From Heterobilharzia americana (taxonomy: Eukaryota > Platyhelminthes > Trematoda > Strigeidida > Schistosomatidae): a DNA stretch of 64,000 nt. The stretch covers positions 57,259,491 to 57,323,490 of the forward strand of contig OX104130.1 in NCBI GenBank assembly GCA_944470555.2, written 5' to 3'. Made by a program: the position numbers and the translations under genes. Under the pieces are notes generated by a model. The model made no database searches, had not been told where the DNA came from, and saw only the letters and a program-made list of their open reading frames with translations. Below are positions 22,757 through 33,829 of this stretch, piece after piece (within the stretch, counting starts at the first letter, position 1; each line of letters begins with the position of its first letter).

Positions 22757-25700
22757 TATTTATTATTATTTGTCCCTTGGGTTCCTAATGGAACATGGGG
22801 CTACAGTAGCACGTCTCCAGTGAACTCTCTTCTCTGAAATTTTTTGAACCTGGCTCCACGACCGCCCACAAGCTCTCATTTCTTTCTCACACAATCTCCT
22901 CCATGTCACCCTCGCCTCGGACGCCCAACTCGTCGTTTCCCATCTGGGTTCCACTCGAGTGCCTGGCACGTGATGTCTCCAGTCGGCCTTCTCAGTGTAT
23001 GCCCAATCCATCTCCACTTTCTTCTTCTGCATATCTATTGAGCGACAGGTTCTTGGTTAGTTCGTTTCCAGAGTTCCTTGTTGCTTATTCTTTCTGGCAA
23101 TCCATCTGATCTTCAGTAACGAGCCAGGGTAGGCAGTTGTTGATGAATGTCTGTAGCTTGTTGGAAATGCCTTTCGTAACGCGCCAAGTTTCTGAGCCAT
23201 ACAGAAGCACTGACTTGACGTTGGTGTTGAAAATCCTAATCTTGTTCACACTGTATGCTGAATGCAGAAGATCTCCACTGAACGCCTGTCTTGTTGTCTT
23301 TCCGATCCTGGTTTTGACATCCTCATCTGTGCCGCCTGTAGTCGAAACAGTGCTGTCTAGATAGGTGAAGGAGGTTACTTCCTTTAAGTTTCTCCCATTG
23401 ATGGTGATTGGAGCTTGTTGTTGTTGGTTTGGTGTCTCCATCACCTCTATCTTCTCTACGTTCACTTGAATAGTGTCCCGTCTTCGCTGCTCTGCTCTGC
23501 CTCTTCTGTCAACTTGTTAGTTTTCGTCTGTAGATCTTTAAGTTTGTGTGACATTAGACATAAGTCATTGGCGAAATCCAAATCTTCTAGGTTCTTTTCC
23601 GCAGTCCAGCGTATCTCCCTCTTCTCGCTCCTCACGGTTTGTTGCATGATCCAGCCCACTACAATCAGGAATATCATGGGTGATAGTAGGCAACCTTGTT
23701 TCACTCCTGTCTTCACTTCAAAGGCTTCACTGAGCTTTCCATTGTGAATTACTTGTCATGTGGCATCTTCATATAGTTGTTGAATGAGATTGATAAAGGT
23801 TTGTGGTATTCCGTAGTATTGAAGCAGTTTCCAAATTTCTTCTCGGTCGACGCTGTCAAAGGCCTTCTCAAAGTCGATGAAGTTGAGGTAGAGAGTTGAC
23901 TGCCATTCTGTATTCTGTTCTATGATGATGTGAAGCGTTGCAATTTGGTCGGCACATGATTTGTACTTCCTGAATCCAGCCTGTTCGGGTCGTAGTTTTG
24001 AATCTAGTGCATCTTTTAGTCTCTCCAGGGTGATGCAGCTTAATATTTTGCTGGCTTTGGGTGGACAGGAGAGTGATTCCGTTCCAGTTCTTGCAAAGGC
24101 TTAGATCGCCCTTCTTTGGGAGTTTGACAAGGTAGCTCTTCTTCCAATCTGCAGGTACCTTCCCTTCCTTCCAGACCTTCTGCAATAGTGGTGTGAGCAT
24201 GTCCACTGTTGTCTCTGCTTCTGCTCTCAGTGCTTCTGGTGGGATTGCATCTGGTCCTGTTGCTTTTCCGCATTTCAGTAGCTTTATGGTGTTCAGGACT
24301 TCCACTTTTGTTGGAGGATTTGCAGTTCACTTGTAGTTCTGTGGCTGGGCTGCATGTGGTATTTCTGGACGAAGTGCAGGTGATGGTGGTGGTGGTCGAT
24401 TCAAGAGCTTTGTGAAGTCGTCAGCCAATCGTTTCCTTCCTTTCTCCTCTTTAGTAACTAGCTTTCCTTCACTATCTCTCATCAGTTTCGTCTGCGTTGA
24501 TCTTTTCCCTACCAGATAGTAACCTGGTTACTCGACATAGTGTTGTCAGGTCTCTCTTACCGGCCTACAGACTGTTCTGCTTCACTTGCTAATGTGTCGT
24601 AGAAGTGTCTTTTGTCTTTCAGCGCACTCTTCTTTGCTTTTTTGCTCAGTATTTTATACGTTATACTCAGTTCTTCTTTCGTTGTTCATCTCTGCACTGG
24701 TTCGTCTTCTGCTTCACCATCTTCTTCTCCCTACTGCATCAGCTTCCATGTGTCCGTTCACATCCATTTCTTATCTCGTCTTGCTTCTTCTTCCTTCCTA
24801 ACATGGTTATGCAGGTTTCTTTTCACATCTCTTTCAAAGACTTCCAGTGCTCATCCTCACAGGTTTCTTCAGGGATGTTGCTCAATATCTCCCATTTTGT
24901 CTTGATGGCTGACGTGCAGATGTCCTTTGTACTGTCGTCATTCAGTTTCCGGGTTTTGAACTATGGTCTATCACCAACTTCCTTGAAGGCTTTTAACTTG
25001 ATTTTGAAGGTTCCTTGCATTAGGTAGTGTGTGGTCTGAGCCTACATCTGCTCCTCTTCTTGATCTTGTGTCAAGTAGGCTGCGTCTCCACTTTCTTGAG
25101 ATTGAGATAAAGTCGATCTGATTTCTAATGTGTCCATCTGGTGAAATCCATGTCGCTTTGTGGATATCCTTGTGATTGAACACAGTGCCTCCAACCACCA
25201 AATCGTTGAATGCACAGAATTCTGCAAACAATTTTCCATTCTCGTTCATCACTTCACCGAGCGCTTCTCGACCCATGGTTAGTTCTCTTCCTGTGTTGTC
25301 CACTCCAAGTTTGGCATTCATGTCACCCTTTAGAATGGATTTTAATGTCGCCAACTAGGTTGGAGTGGTGTCCAGTGTTGGTTGCAGTTGTCTATAGAAT
25401 TCCTCCTTCTCCTTTTGATCCGCATTATTTATAGGTGTGTGGCGTAGCATTGTATGATTGTGACTTTCCTTCCTTTTGAGTTGAACCTTGCTGTTATGAT
25501 CCTGTAGGAGAAGATTGGTTTCCACTGCATAAAAGAGAGCCTTAGATGCTGTTGGGGATATCATGATAGCTACTCCAAAAGTCAGTGTGGTCGTGGTTGT
25601 CGTCTGGGTGACAATGTCGGAGTGGATTGTCGACTCGCCAGTTAAGAGTTTGGAGAGTCCACTTCCATTCCATCTGGTTTCGCAAATTCCTAACACTTCA

Positions 25701-26035
25701 ATGCGATACCTTCTCATCTCCTTTGCAATCTGGACAGCCTTCGTAGGTTCAAACATTGTGCGGATATTCCATGTCCCCACGTTTACTTTCGCATTCATCA
25801 AGAGAGAGAAGACACATGGCCCAATTGGCTTCCCGAAGGCTTTCACCACACCAACTGGTGTCATTTCGTCTCTCCGATTGCAGCGAGGAATAAGTTCATT
25901 TTTATTTTTTATACTTTGTTTGTGCGGTTGGATTGGTTTTCCAGGGTAGGGTTGGTAGCCGTATGCCCAAGCTTTCCTATTTATCCGGGCTTAGGACCGG
26001 CTAGTAACTAGTGAACTAGTTAACCAGGCGAGGTT
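22757..26035 (-). mobile_element. Full-length, inactivated RTE-like LINE, family A copy 2
   Basis: Same 5' start as copy 1 (minus ACCTCGCCTGGTTAACTAG at 26035) and same AAT-type tail (22757-22773). Minus-strand pieces in order: EEP endonuclease 25864-25355 (NVGTWNIRTMFEPTKAVQIA, LGICETRWNGSG) and 25354-24971 (GDMNAKLGVDNTGRELTMGR); RT 24305-23868 ([34 protein letters not shown]) and 23716-23462 (TGVKQGCLLSP; LDFANDLCLMSH, where the catalytic FADD has become FAND); C-terminal part 23465-23085 with SVLLYGSETWRVTK; end 23032-22766. Target duplication: ACAATTGACGAT (22745-22756) and ACAATTAACGAT (26036-26047). The loss of an RT catalytic Asp plus shifts make it inactive. Confidence 0.85.
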
Positions 26036-26115
26036 ACAATTAACGATAGAACAATGATTTCTCAACTCGATATTCAACTGACATCAGAAGAGGACTATGA
26101 GACTAAAAATTTATT
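26036..26115 (-). repeat. Remaining inner part of the gypsy 3' LTR
   Basis: TTCTCAACTCGATATTCA and AAAATTTATTC match the 5' LTR at about 31804-31862 with a few changes. Upstream LTR sequence equivalent to 31870-32100 is absent: integrase-side coding sequence follows directly at 26116. The U3 portion has therefore been deleted. Confidence 0.65.
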
Positions 26116-27184
26116 CCCTCCAACCGAATCAATGTAAGTGAATCCAGCTGGAACCAAACTGTCCAATTTTTGCTCCGATCTGACCAACGTCGGGGTAGTA
26201 ATTCTTTGTTTATCGGAGGTTTTTTGTTTTCCTGCGCATTTTCCGTGCGTGGTACCGCAAACGTATCCAGTAAGATTTCTAGTGAAGTGACGTTGGGTTT
26301 TGTTTCTTCGACTGGTGCTCGGTATCGCAGTTGGTTTTTATGTCGCTTCCAAATATCTGTTCCCACTGCGACATCATATAACACAGCCGAGTCTGCCGAT
26401 AATTACTCCTCCAATCCATTTTTTATGTCCCGGTCTGTAGTCTTTGGCGTTCTGATCTCGAAATAATTGTGATCTGCTGGTAACCATTTTGGTGGTTCTT
26501 TCGGGATTAGAGCATCATGGGTCGTACCTAACTTTCTCTCCATTAGTGCTTCTGATGGACTTTGGTGGTCTGGGAGTGTCGGTTGCTGCTTGGTACATAA
26601 GTAGAAAGTTTTGAATTGTCCTGTGATGTACCTTCTCCCCGTGCTTTCAGTAGAGCCCTTTTGAACGTAATGTATCGACGAAACGCTCCGCTTGTCATTT
26701 GGACTGAGGGTGGTATGGTGGTGATAGCATATGTTGTACGGCACGTCGACGACAGAAGTCTTTAAATTCCGCAGAGGTAAACTGGGGGCCGCTGTCCGAG
26801 ACGATAGTTTCTGGAAGGCCGTGGCGACAGAAGATATTGGAGAGGGCTTTTGACGTTCTCGTGGTATTCAACAGATTGACAAGCGCGATTTCTGGCCATT
26901 TTGAGTAGGTATCTACCGAAATAAGGTAATGGTTTCCATCAACCGCTGCGGTTAAATCAATATGAACTCTCAACATGGGCTTTCAGGATCTGTCCAGGGC
27001 ATGGGTGATAGTCGTGGAGGATGCTTGGCGACTTGTTGATATTCTGAACACCAGTTGACATAGTCCGTAATTTGTTGATCCATCTGCGGCCAATACATGT
27101 AGCTGCTAGCGATTGACTTCATGCGTTCGATACCAGGGCGACACAAATGAAATTGTTTTAGGATTTGGTCACGAAAAGATGTAG
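26103..27184 (-). pseudogene. Gypsy integrase and C-terminal relic
   Basis: Minus-strand frames carry an HHCC-like zinc-binding stretch (FHLCRPGIERMKSIASSYMY near 27150-27090, then CSEYQQ) and the integrase core (26976-26695): HIDLTAAVDGNHYLISVDTY with the first catalytic Asp, and ETIVSDSGPQFTSAEFKDFC with the second Asp. The catalytic Glu context (QAERFVDTLR) is found just downstream in another frame after a stop, near 26690-26660. The C-terminal part is in frame pieces 26744-26403 and 26384-26103. Integrase inserts the cDNA of the element into host DNA; this copy cannot. Confidence 0.8.
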
Positions 27185-27199
27185 GGACTATGACCTGGT

Positions 27200-29212
27200 A
27201 GATTGAGAAAAAGTCTACACGATGACCGCGAACAGTGGTGGACAGCGAAAGCTAAAGAGATGGAAAAGGCAGCAGCGATTGGTAACGGTAGACAGTTATT
27301 TAGACCTGTTGAGAAGACTGGGGGAAAGGTCAATAACGGTTTGTGAGGCTATAGCGGAGAAGGACGGGTCTGCGATTCACTCGCAGAGGAGACGACTGTA
27401 ACGATGGGCAGAACACTTCGAGGAACAGTTTAACTGGCCTCCGCTGCGTTGCCTGCTATCCAATCGAACCCTGAATGGAATATTGAGATAGGCCCTCCGA
27501 CACTAGCAGAAGTCGAGAAAGCGGTAGGTCACCTGAAACGAGGAAGGGCAGGAGGACCAGACGAACTAACTCCAGAGGTATACAAGAATAGTGATAGAGT
27601 GCTCTCAGTCAGGTTAACGGAAGTGTTAACTAGTATATGGGAATCAAATACGATCCCCTCTGACTGTTATAAATCACTGATTTTCCCAGCCTTCAAGAAA
27701 GGCGAGAAGTCCTCTTGTGATAACCACAGAGGAATCAGCCTGACGAACATAGTGTCTAAGATCCTAAGTTCTATAATTCTTCGAAGCCTAAGTGAAGCTT
27801 GGGAACAGCAAGCTTAAGAAAACCAGGCAGGCTTTAGACTCGGCCGTGGATGTATCGACCAAATATTCACACTGCACCAGGTCCTAGAAAACAAACACGC
27901 TTACGGACGCCCAACACTGGCTGTATTTCTCGACGTGAAGGCGGCGGCATTCGACTCCGTTGATCGAGAAGTCTTATGGCAATGTCTCTCAGTGAAAGGT
28001 GTGCCGAGTAATTACATCACCTTATTAAAGGCTCTCTACTCGAACACTTGTGGGCGTGTTAGAGCCTATGGTGAGATCAAGGATGCCCACTGTCTCCATT
28101 CTTATTCAATTTTATCATAGATATTCCTATGAAGGTCTCCCTCTCGTCACCTGACTACACAGAGGTTGACATAATTGCGGGAGAACCTTCCGTACATTAG
28201 AATATGCAGATGACATAGTCCTGTTAAGTGAAGATGCTGACAAGATGCAGAGTCTTCCGAACACTGACTGGCAATTTGAGAATGTTTAGGATGCGTTTCT
28301 CACCACCCAAATGCAAATTGTTGCTCCAGGATTAGTCTTCAACGGTGCCGCGGCTAACACTGGAGAGTGTAGTGGTTGAGTGTATCGATCACTTCACTTA
28401 CCTGGGAAGTGAAGTAGGATCAGCCCTCTTGGGTTGGTCAGTGGCTGATGAAATCTCACGAATACAAAAGGCTCGGCTGGCTTACTCCACTTGTGGCGCT
28501 GTCGTGATATCCGACTGCCTATTAAGGGTCGCGTGTACTGCATATGCATAGCAGTCCGTTCTGTTCTGCTGTATGGCTGTGAAACATGGCCATTGAAGGT
28601 GGAGGACATGAGAAGGCTTCAGGTGTTTGACCACCATTGCCTCCGTAGATAGGCCGTATTCCGTGGTGTCATCACGTGAGTAACGCAGACGTCAGGTGTA
28701 GAGTTATAGGGAGAAGAGGTAAGTCAGTTGATGTGGTTGTGAGCCTTCATCAGCTGAGATAGCTGGTTGAGACATGTGTTACGTATGTCTAGTCGCCGAT
28801 TGCCTCGTCAGAATGTTGGCCGAAGTAGGTTCAGGCTGGAAAATGCTCCAGGCTGCCAGACCAAAACATGACACCAATGTATGAAGTCTTTGACTGTTTA
28901 AGCTATGTGAGTCGATGCAAACTAGGTGGTTGGGGCCGCTCGACAAGAGGAATCGGTGGTTGGAAACTAGGTGATATGGCTCAGAACCGATGTCAGTGGG
29001 GTAGATGTATACACACATTATCCTCATCTTAGCGCTGTACTGCATCTCACCATTTTCTCCTTCATTCCTCTCTTTTTGTACTTTATATTTCCTTTGACTG
29101 AATTTTCTTTTCTTCATCTTCCACTTCACTAGCCTTTTACTTGATGTACTGATATGAGGTGTGGCAACTCGGACTGTTACGCAGTGATATCTGGCCCTAG
29201 TTTGATTTGGAT
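27200..29212 (+). mobile_element. 5'-truncated family B copy inside the gypsy element
   Basis: Plus-strand family B beginning in the middle of the coding region at the equivalent of the NDREQWW motif, then RT pieces AGGPDELTPEVYKNSDRVLS (27550-27610), FKKGEKSSCDNHRGISL, a region equal to AAFDSVDREVLWQCLS (27948-27995), a YADD-equivalent region near 28205, the GCETWPLK-like region near 28570, and the 3' end near 29200. Breakage is moderate. Near-duplicate flanks GGACTATGACCTGGT (27185-27199) and GGATGATAACCCGGT (29213-29227) look like an aged target duplication in gypsy pol. Joining the gypsy coding sequence across it restores continuous order. 5' truncation is typical of LINE insertion. Confidence 0.85.
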
Positions 29213-29227
29213 GGATGATAACCCGGT

Positions 29228-30395
29228 TTCAAAACAGGCAATCGTTGACAATACAAAGGGAGTTTCGACGACGATGTAACTGGTGGAGGTCACCTGTGAA
29301 CGTTTCTTCTGGCCATCGGGTGAGAAGAAACTGTATTGCTCGCTGTAGTGTATTGTCCTTGCGTGTAGCTGTCTGGATATCGTCTTCGGTGACTGGAACT
29401 GTTCTGATGGCTGCGGTTAAGTCAAAAGCTGTGAAATCCTCTATTGAAACTGTTGCAATAACTTTTTCTTCATTGGTCGTAGGATATTCGCTTATAAGAC
29501 GGGACTTGACCAAACTCTTGGGTGCGTCGGAACTGAATTTCAAAATCATACCCTAGTAACATTAGGGCCCATCGTTGCAGACGATTCGCAGAGTGAACCG
29601 GAACACCAGATTTTGAACCAAAAACAGCCAGCAGCGGTTTGTGGTCTGTAAGTAGCTTACATTTGCGGCGATAGACCAGCTTATTGAAACGACGGACGGC
29701 AAAAGTGACCAGGGCTTCTTTCTGAATTTAACTTTATTTCCGTTCTGGGATAGACAGCATTCGGGAAGCATGCATGATATCCTTGTCTTTACCATCTGGG
29801 AAGACATGAAGAATTACACCCCCAACTCTATGAGACGAAACATCTGCGGCTATGATGATTGGCAACTGTGGGTCATAATGGGTCAGGAAAAGGTCGGACA
29901 ATAACACAGACTTCAGCTGACGTAAGGCTGTTGTACATTCTTTGGTCCACTGCCACGGAACGCCTTTACCCAGAAAGTGATCTAACGGCGTCTTCACAGC
30001 ATGCAATGAGGATAAAAATGCTGAATAATACTTAATCAGTCCTAAAAATGATTGTAGGGAGGGAACATCAGTCGGTCCTGGCATTTGATGTATGGCACGA
30101 ATATTTTCGGGTCTGGTCGGCGACCGGAAGCATCAAAAATAAATCCCAGATATTTGACTGAATGAAGGTTGAACTGACATTTTTCGGGACGAAGACGGAA
30201 CCCGTTATCTTCTATTCGTTTCAGCACCTGATCCAGTCGGTTTTGCAGCCATTCTGCGGAGGCCACAACAATGAGAATATCATCCAGATACGCAGCTGCC
30301 TCGGGTATGCCAGATAATATGGTGTCTATTATTTGTTGGAAAATATCAACGATGGTCAGCGGCGCTTGATCTGACTGCAAACAGCACATAGAAGT
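29228..30395 (-). pseudogene. Gypsy RT palm and RNase H relic
   Basis: Minus frame 30389-30042 carries the RT palm: VDIFQQIIDTILSGIPEAAA followed by the catalytic YLDDILIV, then FRLRPEKCQFNLHSVKYLGF. Frame 30084-29734 continues with the connection and RNase H start (LQSFLGLIKYYSAFL; PIIIAADVSS, containing the first RNase H Asp). The rest is broken up at 29807-29229. The fingers and the first catalytic Asp of RT are missing: a protease-side sequence ending in NLLSLDWFENLG (about 30420) is joined directly to the palm. An internal deletion of a few hundred bases is inferred. Confidence 0.8.
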
Positions 30396-31756
30396 ATATC
30401 CAAAAGACCAAGATTTTCAAACCAATCGAGACTCAGGAGGTTTAAATCAACATCAGATAGATAACAAATTCCACTTATCGAAGTATCGTGAGAAGATACA
30501 GCACATGATAACTGACCTGTTAGTGATAATCGACCACCGTATGCGCTAATAGCAGTTTGTACGGTCTTCTGAACAGGAGGTCGACCAATCTTCCACCATA
30601 GCTTCTTGGAAGTAATATCGAAAGCTGTGTAGATTTGAAGTCATACTGAATAGTTATTTATCTAGACGGTGATATATTTTCTCCGTGCTGGTGCGTGTGC
30701 TTGAAAAGCAGCAGTAAGACTAAGAGATTTGCCGACCACTCGAGACTTCGATCTTCGATGATGACCTGCCTGTTCTTTGTGATGAGTGCTACTTGCAAAA
30801 TCTGTCATTGTGACCCATAGTAATACAATCTCTGCATTTATTCTACTTATAAAGACAAGATTTAACGAAATGCCATGCACCACAATGCCGGCAGGGGGAT
30901 GAAGGGGTCTTCGTGTTTGTTTTGGTATTGTATAAGCTGTTGGGATGACGAACAGGAGACGAAAAACCAGGGGTCTTTCGGCTAAAAGAGGATACAGAGG
31001 AATTAGATGTCTGGCGAACAGCACACACTTCATGGTCACCCCGGTATCCGGATTGGACTAAACTTGTATCACGTTGCAAGTTGACCAGTCGTTGATATTC
31101 AGCAGCAATATCACTCAACGTTAGTGTTGGTTCTTGCTCCAACTGATTTAGAAATCTCATTCTAATTAATATCTGCGAACTTGAGCGACTGAAGGCTGCT
31201 TACGAGTGAGCATCAAAGATTTGAATTGGTCATCGGTGATGAACTTCAGCTTGAATTTTTCGCATTCGCGATTAACAATACCAACATGAGTGAGAAAATC
31301 ATCATGACCATTTTAAGACAACGATATCTGGCATTGAAAAGAGATGAATGATTACCAAAATGTTGTCTAAGGGTTTGTATTGCGGCAACGAAGGAGCGCT
31401 CTCTTGGGTTCTGTGGCAGTATTATATTGTGATACTGATCTAATTCGGATGAACTGTTTTCGAAGGAGGAGACGAACTTTCCATGAATCCTCTTGACCAG
31501 CAAAATCAACTCTGAAGTGGTCTTCATATCTTCGAAACCAAGTATTGAAAGTCACATTAGCATCCGGATCAAAAAGAAATTCTGTGATACTGGTTGCAGT
31601 TCTGTCGACTGTAGGGAATGATATAGCAGGCGTAGGATTCGATGATTCAGCTGCAGTAATTTTGGATTGAGTTAGTAACTCGATAATCTTCATTTGTTGT
31701 TCGAGAAAATTGTCCAGCTTCGAAGAATCCATTTTTGATCCCATCCCCGTCGCCAC
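30396..31756 (-). pseudogene. Gypsy gag and protease relic
   Basis: Gag starts near 31756-31735 on the minus strand (MDSSKLDNFLEQQMKIIELL) just inside the LTR. A capsid-like part with VTFNTWFRRYEDHFRVDF follows and frames shift near 31367 and 31250. A zinc-knuckle-like CRHCGAWHFVKSC (CX2CX3HX4C, one residue shorter than the usual spacing) lies near 30890-30850. Protease-side sequence in the 30540-30420 stretch ends in NLLSLDWFENLG, typical of the linker between protease and RT in gypsy elements. I could not see a clear DTGA/DSGA active-site box. Confidence 0.7.
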
Positions 31757-32100
31757 TTACGATACAACGCTCTGAGACGATACGATTAACAATAAAACAA
31801 TGACTTCTCAACTCGATATTCATCTGACACCAGAAGACGATGGGATTGAAAATTTATTCAATCCGACCGAATAATCATTCGTGAAAACTCAGTCGTTTAT
31901 ATATCCTTAGATGGCCTACGCCAGAGAAGACAAAATGGCAGATTCAAAGTGTGAAATGGACCTATTAGCGTTTAGTGTCCTAAACTGCGGTAAAAATAAG
32001 AAACAACATAGCACAGAGAGGGCGCGGAAATAAAGCCTAAACTTTACAGTGATAATATAAACATATTATAAGTTATCTTAGGGATTAGCCATCGCTAACA
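31757..32100 (-). repeat. 5' LTR of the gypsy element
   Basis: About 344 bp on the minus strand, from TGTTAGCGATGG (32100) to GTATCGTAA (about 31757). A TATA-like GGATATATAAAC on the minus strand (31906-31895) may be its promoter. The sequence just after the LTR, TGGCGACGGGGAT, is in the place of the tRNA primer-binding site. The LTR ends have the inverted TGTTA-like form. Confidence 0.7.
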
Positions 32101-32525
32101 ATTTCATTTGATGATAAAGTCGTGAATGTTCATTGGCTCATATTGCTGGGACATATGTTACGAATGCCAAGTCACCGTCTACTTCATAGCACGATGTTAG
32201 GCGAATTAGGTTCAAGCTGGCGAAAAGTTTCAGCGCATGAAGTACCTGACTGTTGGTCTGGGCCATGTAGAAGGATGCAAACAAACCAGTTCTGGTCGGC
32301 GTAACAGCAGTTGGAGACTCCAAGTGAGATGACTTAGAATCGGTCTGAGTGGGGCAAATGTATCTACACATTATCTTCATCTTAACCGCTATACTGAACT
32401 CACCATTTTCTCCTTCCTCTCTTTGGCTTCTGATCGATTTATCTTTATCGTACTACTGTTACTTGTTGCGCTGATATGAGATGTGACAACTCAGACCATT
32501 ATGTAGTAATATCTGTTTTTATATT
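32101..32525 (+). mobile_element. Outer family B copy, right half (3' end)
   Basis: Continuation of the family B copy that is interrupted at 22717. The sequence reads on as the region equivalent to HRLRWLGHVLRMPSHRLPRH (32130-32180) and then the 3' untranslated part, with CCAAGTGAGATGACTTAGAAT near 32317 and the ATGAGATGTGACAACTCAGAC end near 32477. Confidence 0.8.
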
Positions 32526-32544
32526 GGTAATAATTGATTGGCAC

Positions 32545-33110
32545 TACAACTTGGGTCATCTGTGGCACCGGGAAGCTGTCTGACTACCTATCAAAAGACG
32601 AGTATACTGCACTGCAGTCCGTTCTATCCTGTTATATAGTTGTGAGACATAATCGCTAAAAGTAAAAGATCTGAGGCGATTACTGGATTTTGATCATGTG
32701 TCTTCGTATCATTGTTCACGTTTAGTGGGATCATCGCGTTAGCCATATTGAGGTAAGGTGAAGGGTACTAAACGAAACAAACAAGTCGATTGATATGGTT
32801 GTAAACCTTAGCCGACTGAAATGGTTTGGACGTGTGCTGCACATGCTGAGCTACCGCCTACCTCGATGTTCCATGCTAGGGGAAGTTGGATTAGGTTGGA
32901 AGAGAGTTAAGGGTGGCTAGACCAAGACGTGGCACCGATCGTTAAAGTCTCTTACTTTGGTCTGAGCCGTGTGGGAGACGTAGACTGGGGCTGCGGCTCC
33001 CGAGATGAAAGGAACGAGTGGTTGATGACTATTGGTGATATGGTTGAAAATCGGTCACAAATGGATCAAATGTATTCACTCCTTGACATCTAAAGTTTGA
33101 ATATTCACAC
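32545..33110 (+). mobile_element. Second, more diverged family B-like 3' relic
   Basis: Plus-strand sequence again runs through the GCETWPLK-like region (near 32640), the LRWLGHVLRMPS-like region (near 32815-32860) and the CHVGDVDWGCGSRDERNEW-like region near 32980. It is more diverged from copy 1 than the outer copy is. It may be an older member or a related family. Confidence 0.6.
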
Positions 33111-33114
33111 TAAC

Positions 33115-33829
33115 CTTTATCTTCAGATTGTTTACACTCTCACATAACTTTGTTTAGTGTGATATCACTTCTTCTATGAATCTGTTGTTTGTGTACCACT
33201 ATATAGTGTAGCAACTCGAACCGATACACTTCTGTGCTAGGTTCTACTTTGATTTTGTCAGTCAAATTATTGATAATATCATGGTAACTACTTATATCTT
33301 GAATTACAAACTTTATGAAATGTATCCTCATTTACGTGTAGATGCTTCATTCCATTCACCGTTCGTTTTAAAAATAAGATAGCCTCATTTACCACATGCT
33401 TAATCAGTACTTTAGTTGAACCAAGTATTATCGGAATTGAGGACTTTTGTTCGTTAATTACTTCAACATCAGATTGGAGTCTCTACCTTTGTACACATTT
33501 TATCTCTCAGAACATTGTAGAAACTCCCAGGATTAGCTCAGTGACATATCAATTTGTATGAGTATTATCAAGTTTAAATTTTCAAGTAACGACTTTGTTA
33601 TGCAGATACTAGGATTTCCAACCCAAATGTCATGGTTTTTAGCACCTCCACATGGACTATTTCGTAACTCCGCATAGAATACATTTAGTCAGCTTGCTGA
33701 CACAGCCATAAACATACCACTGATTTAAAAGGTGTATTACTTTCTAGTGTAGCGTTTTACTTACTAGTATTTTCCCTTTTACAGGATCATTTATTCACCT
33801 GAATATCCCTCAGATCATCAGTAACATAA
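33115..33829. promoter_or_regulatory. Upstream region of the Ral gene
   Basis: About 0.7 kb of AT-rich sequence between a LINE relic and the Ral start codon. It presumably holds the promoter and 5' untranslated region. I could not place a TATA box, initiator or trans-splice acceptor with confidence. Confidence 0.3.

Larger units (their letters stand above)
22718..32100 (-). mobile_element. Gypsy-type LTR retrotransposon, defective and twice interrupted
   Basis: A minus-strand element starts at 32100 with TGTTAGCGATGG and ends at 22718 with GTATCGTAATA on the minus strand. A perfect 5-bp target duplication ATTTC flanks it (22713-22717 and 32101-32105). Order on the minus strand: 5' LTR 32100-31757; gag with one zinc-knuckle-like motif; protease end; RT palm; RNase H; integrase; and a 3' LTR that has lost much of its upstream part. 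Two LINEs sit inside (22757-26035, family A; 27200-29212, family B). Without them roughly 4 kb remains. It is an old, dead Ty3/gypsy relic similar in type to schistosome families such as Boudicca; the exact family was not tested. Confidence 0.85.
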
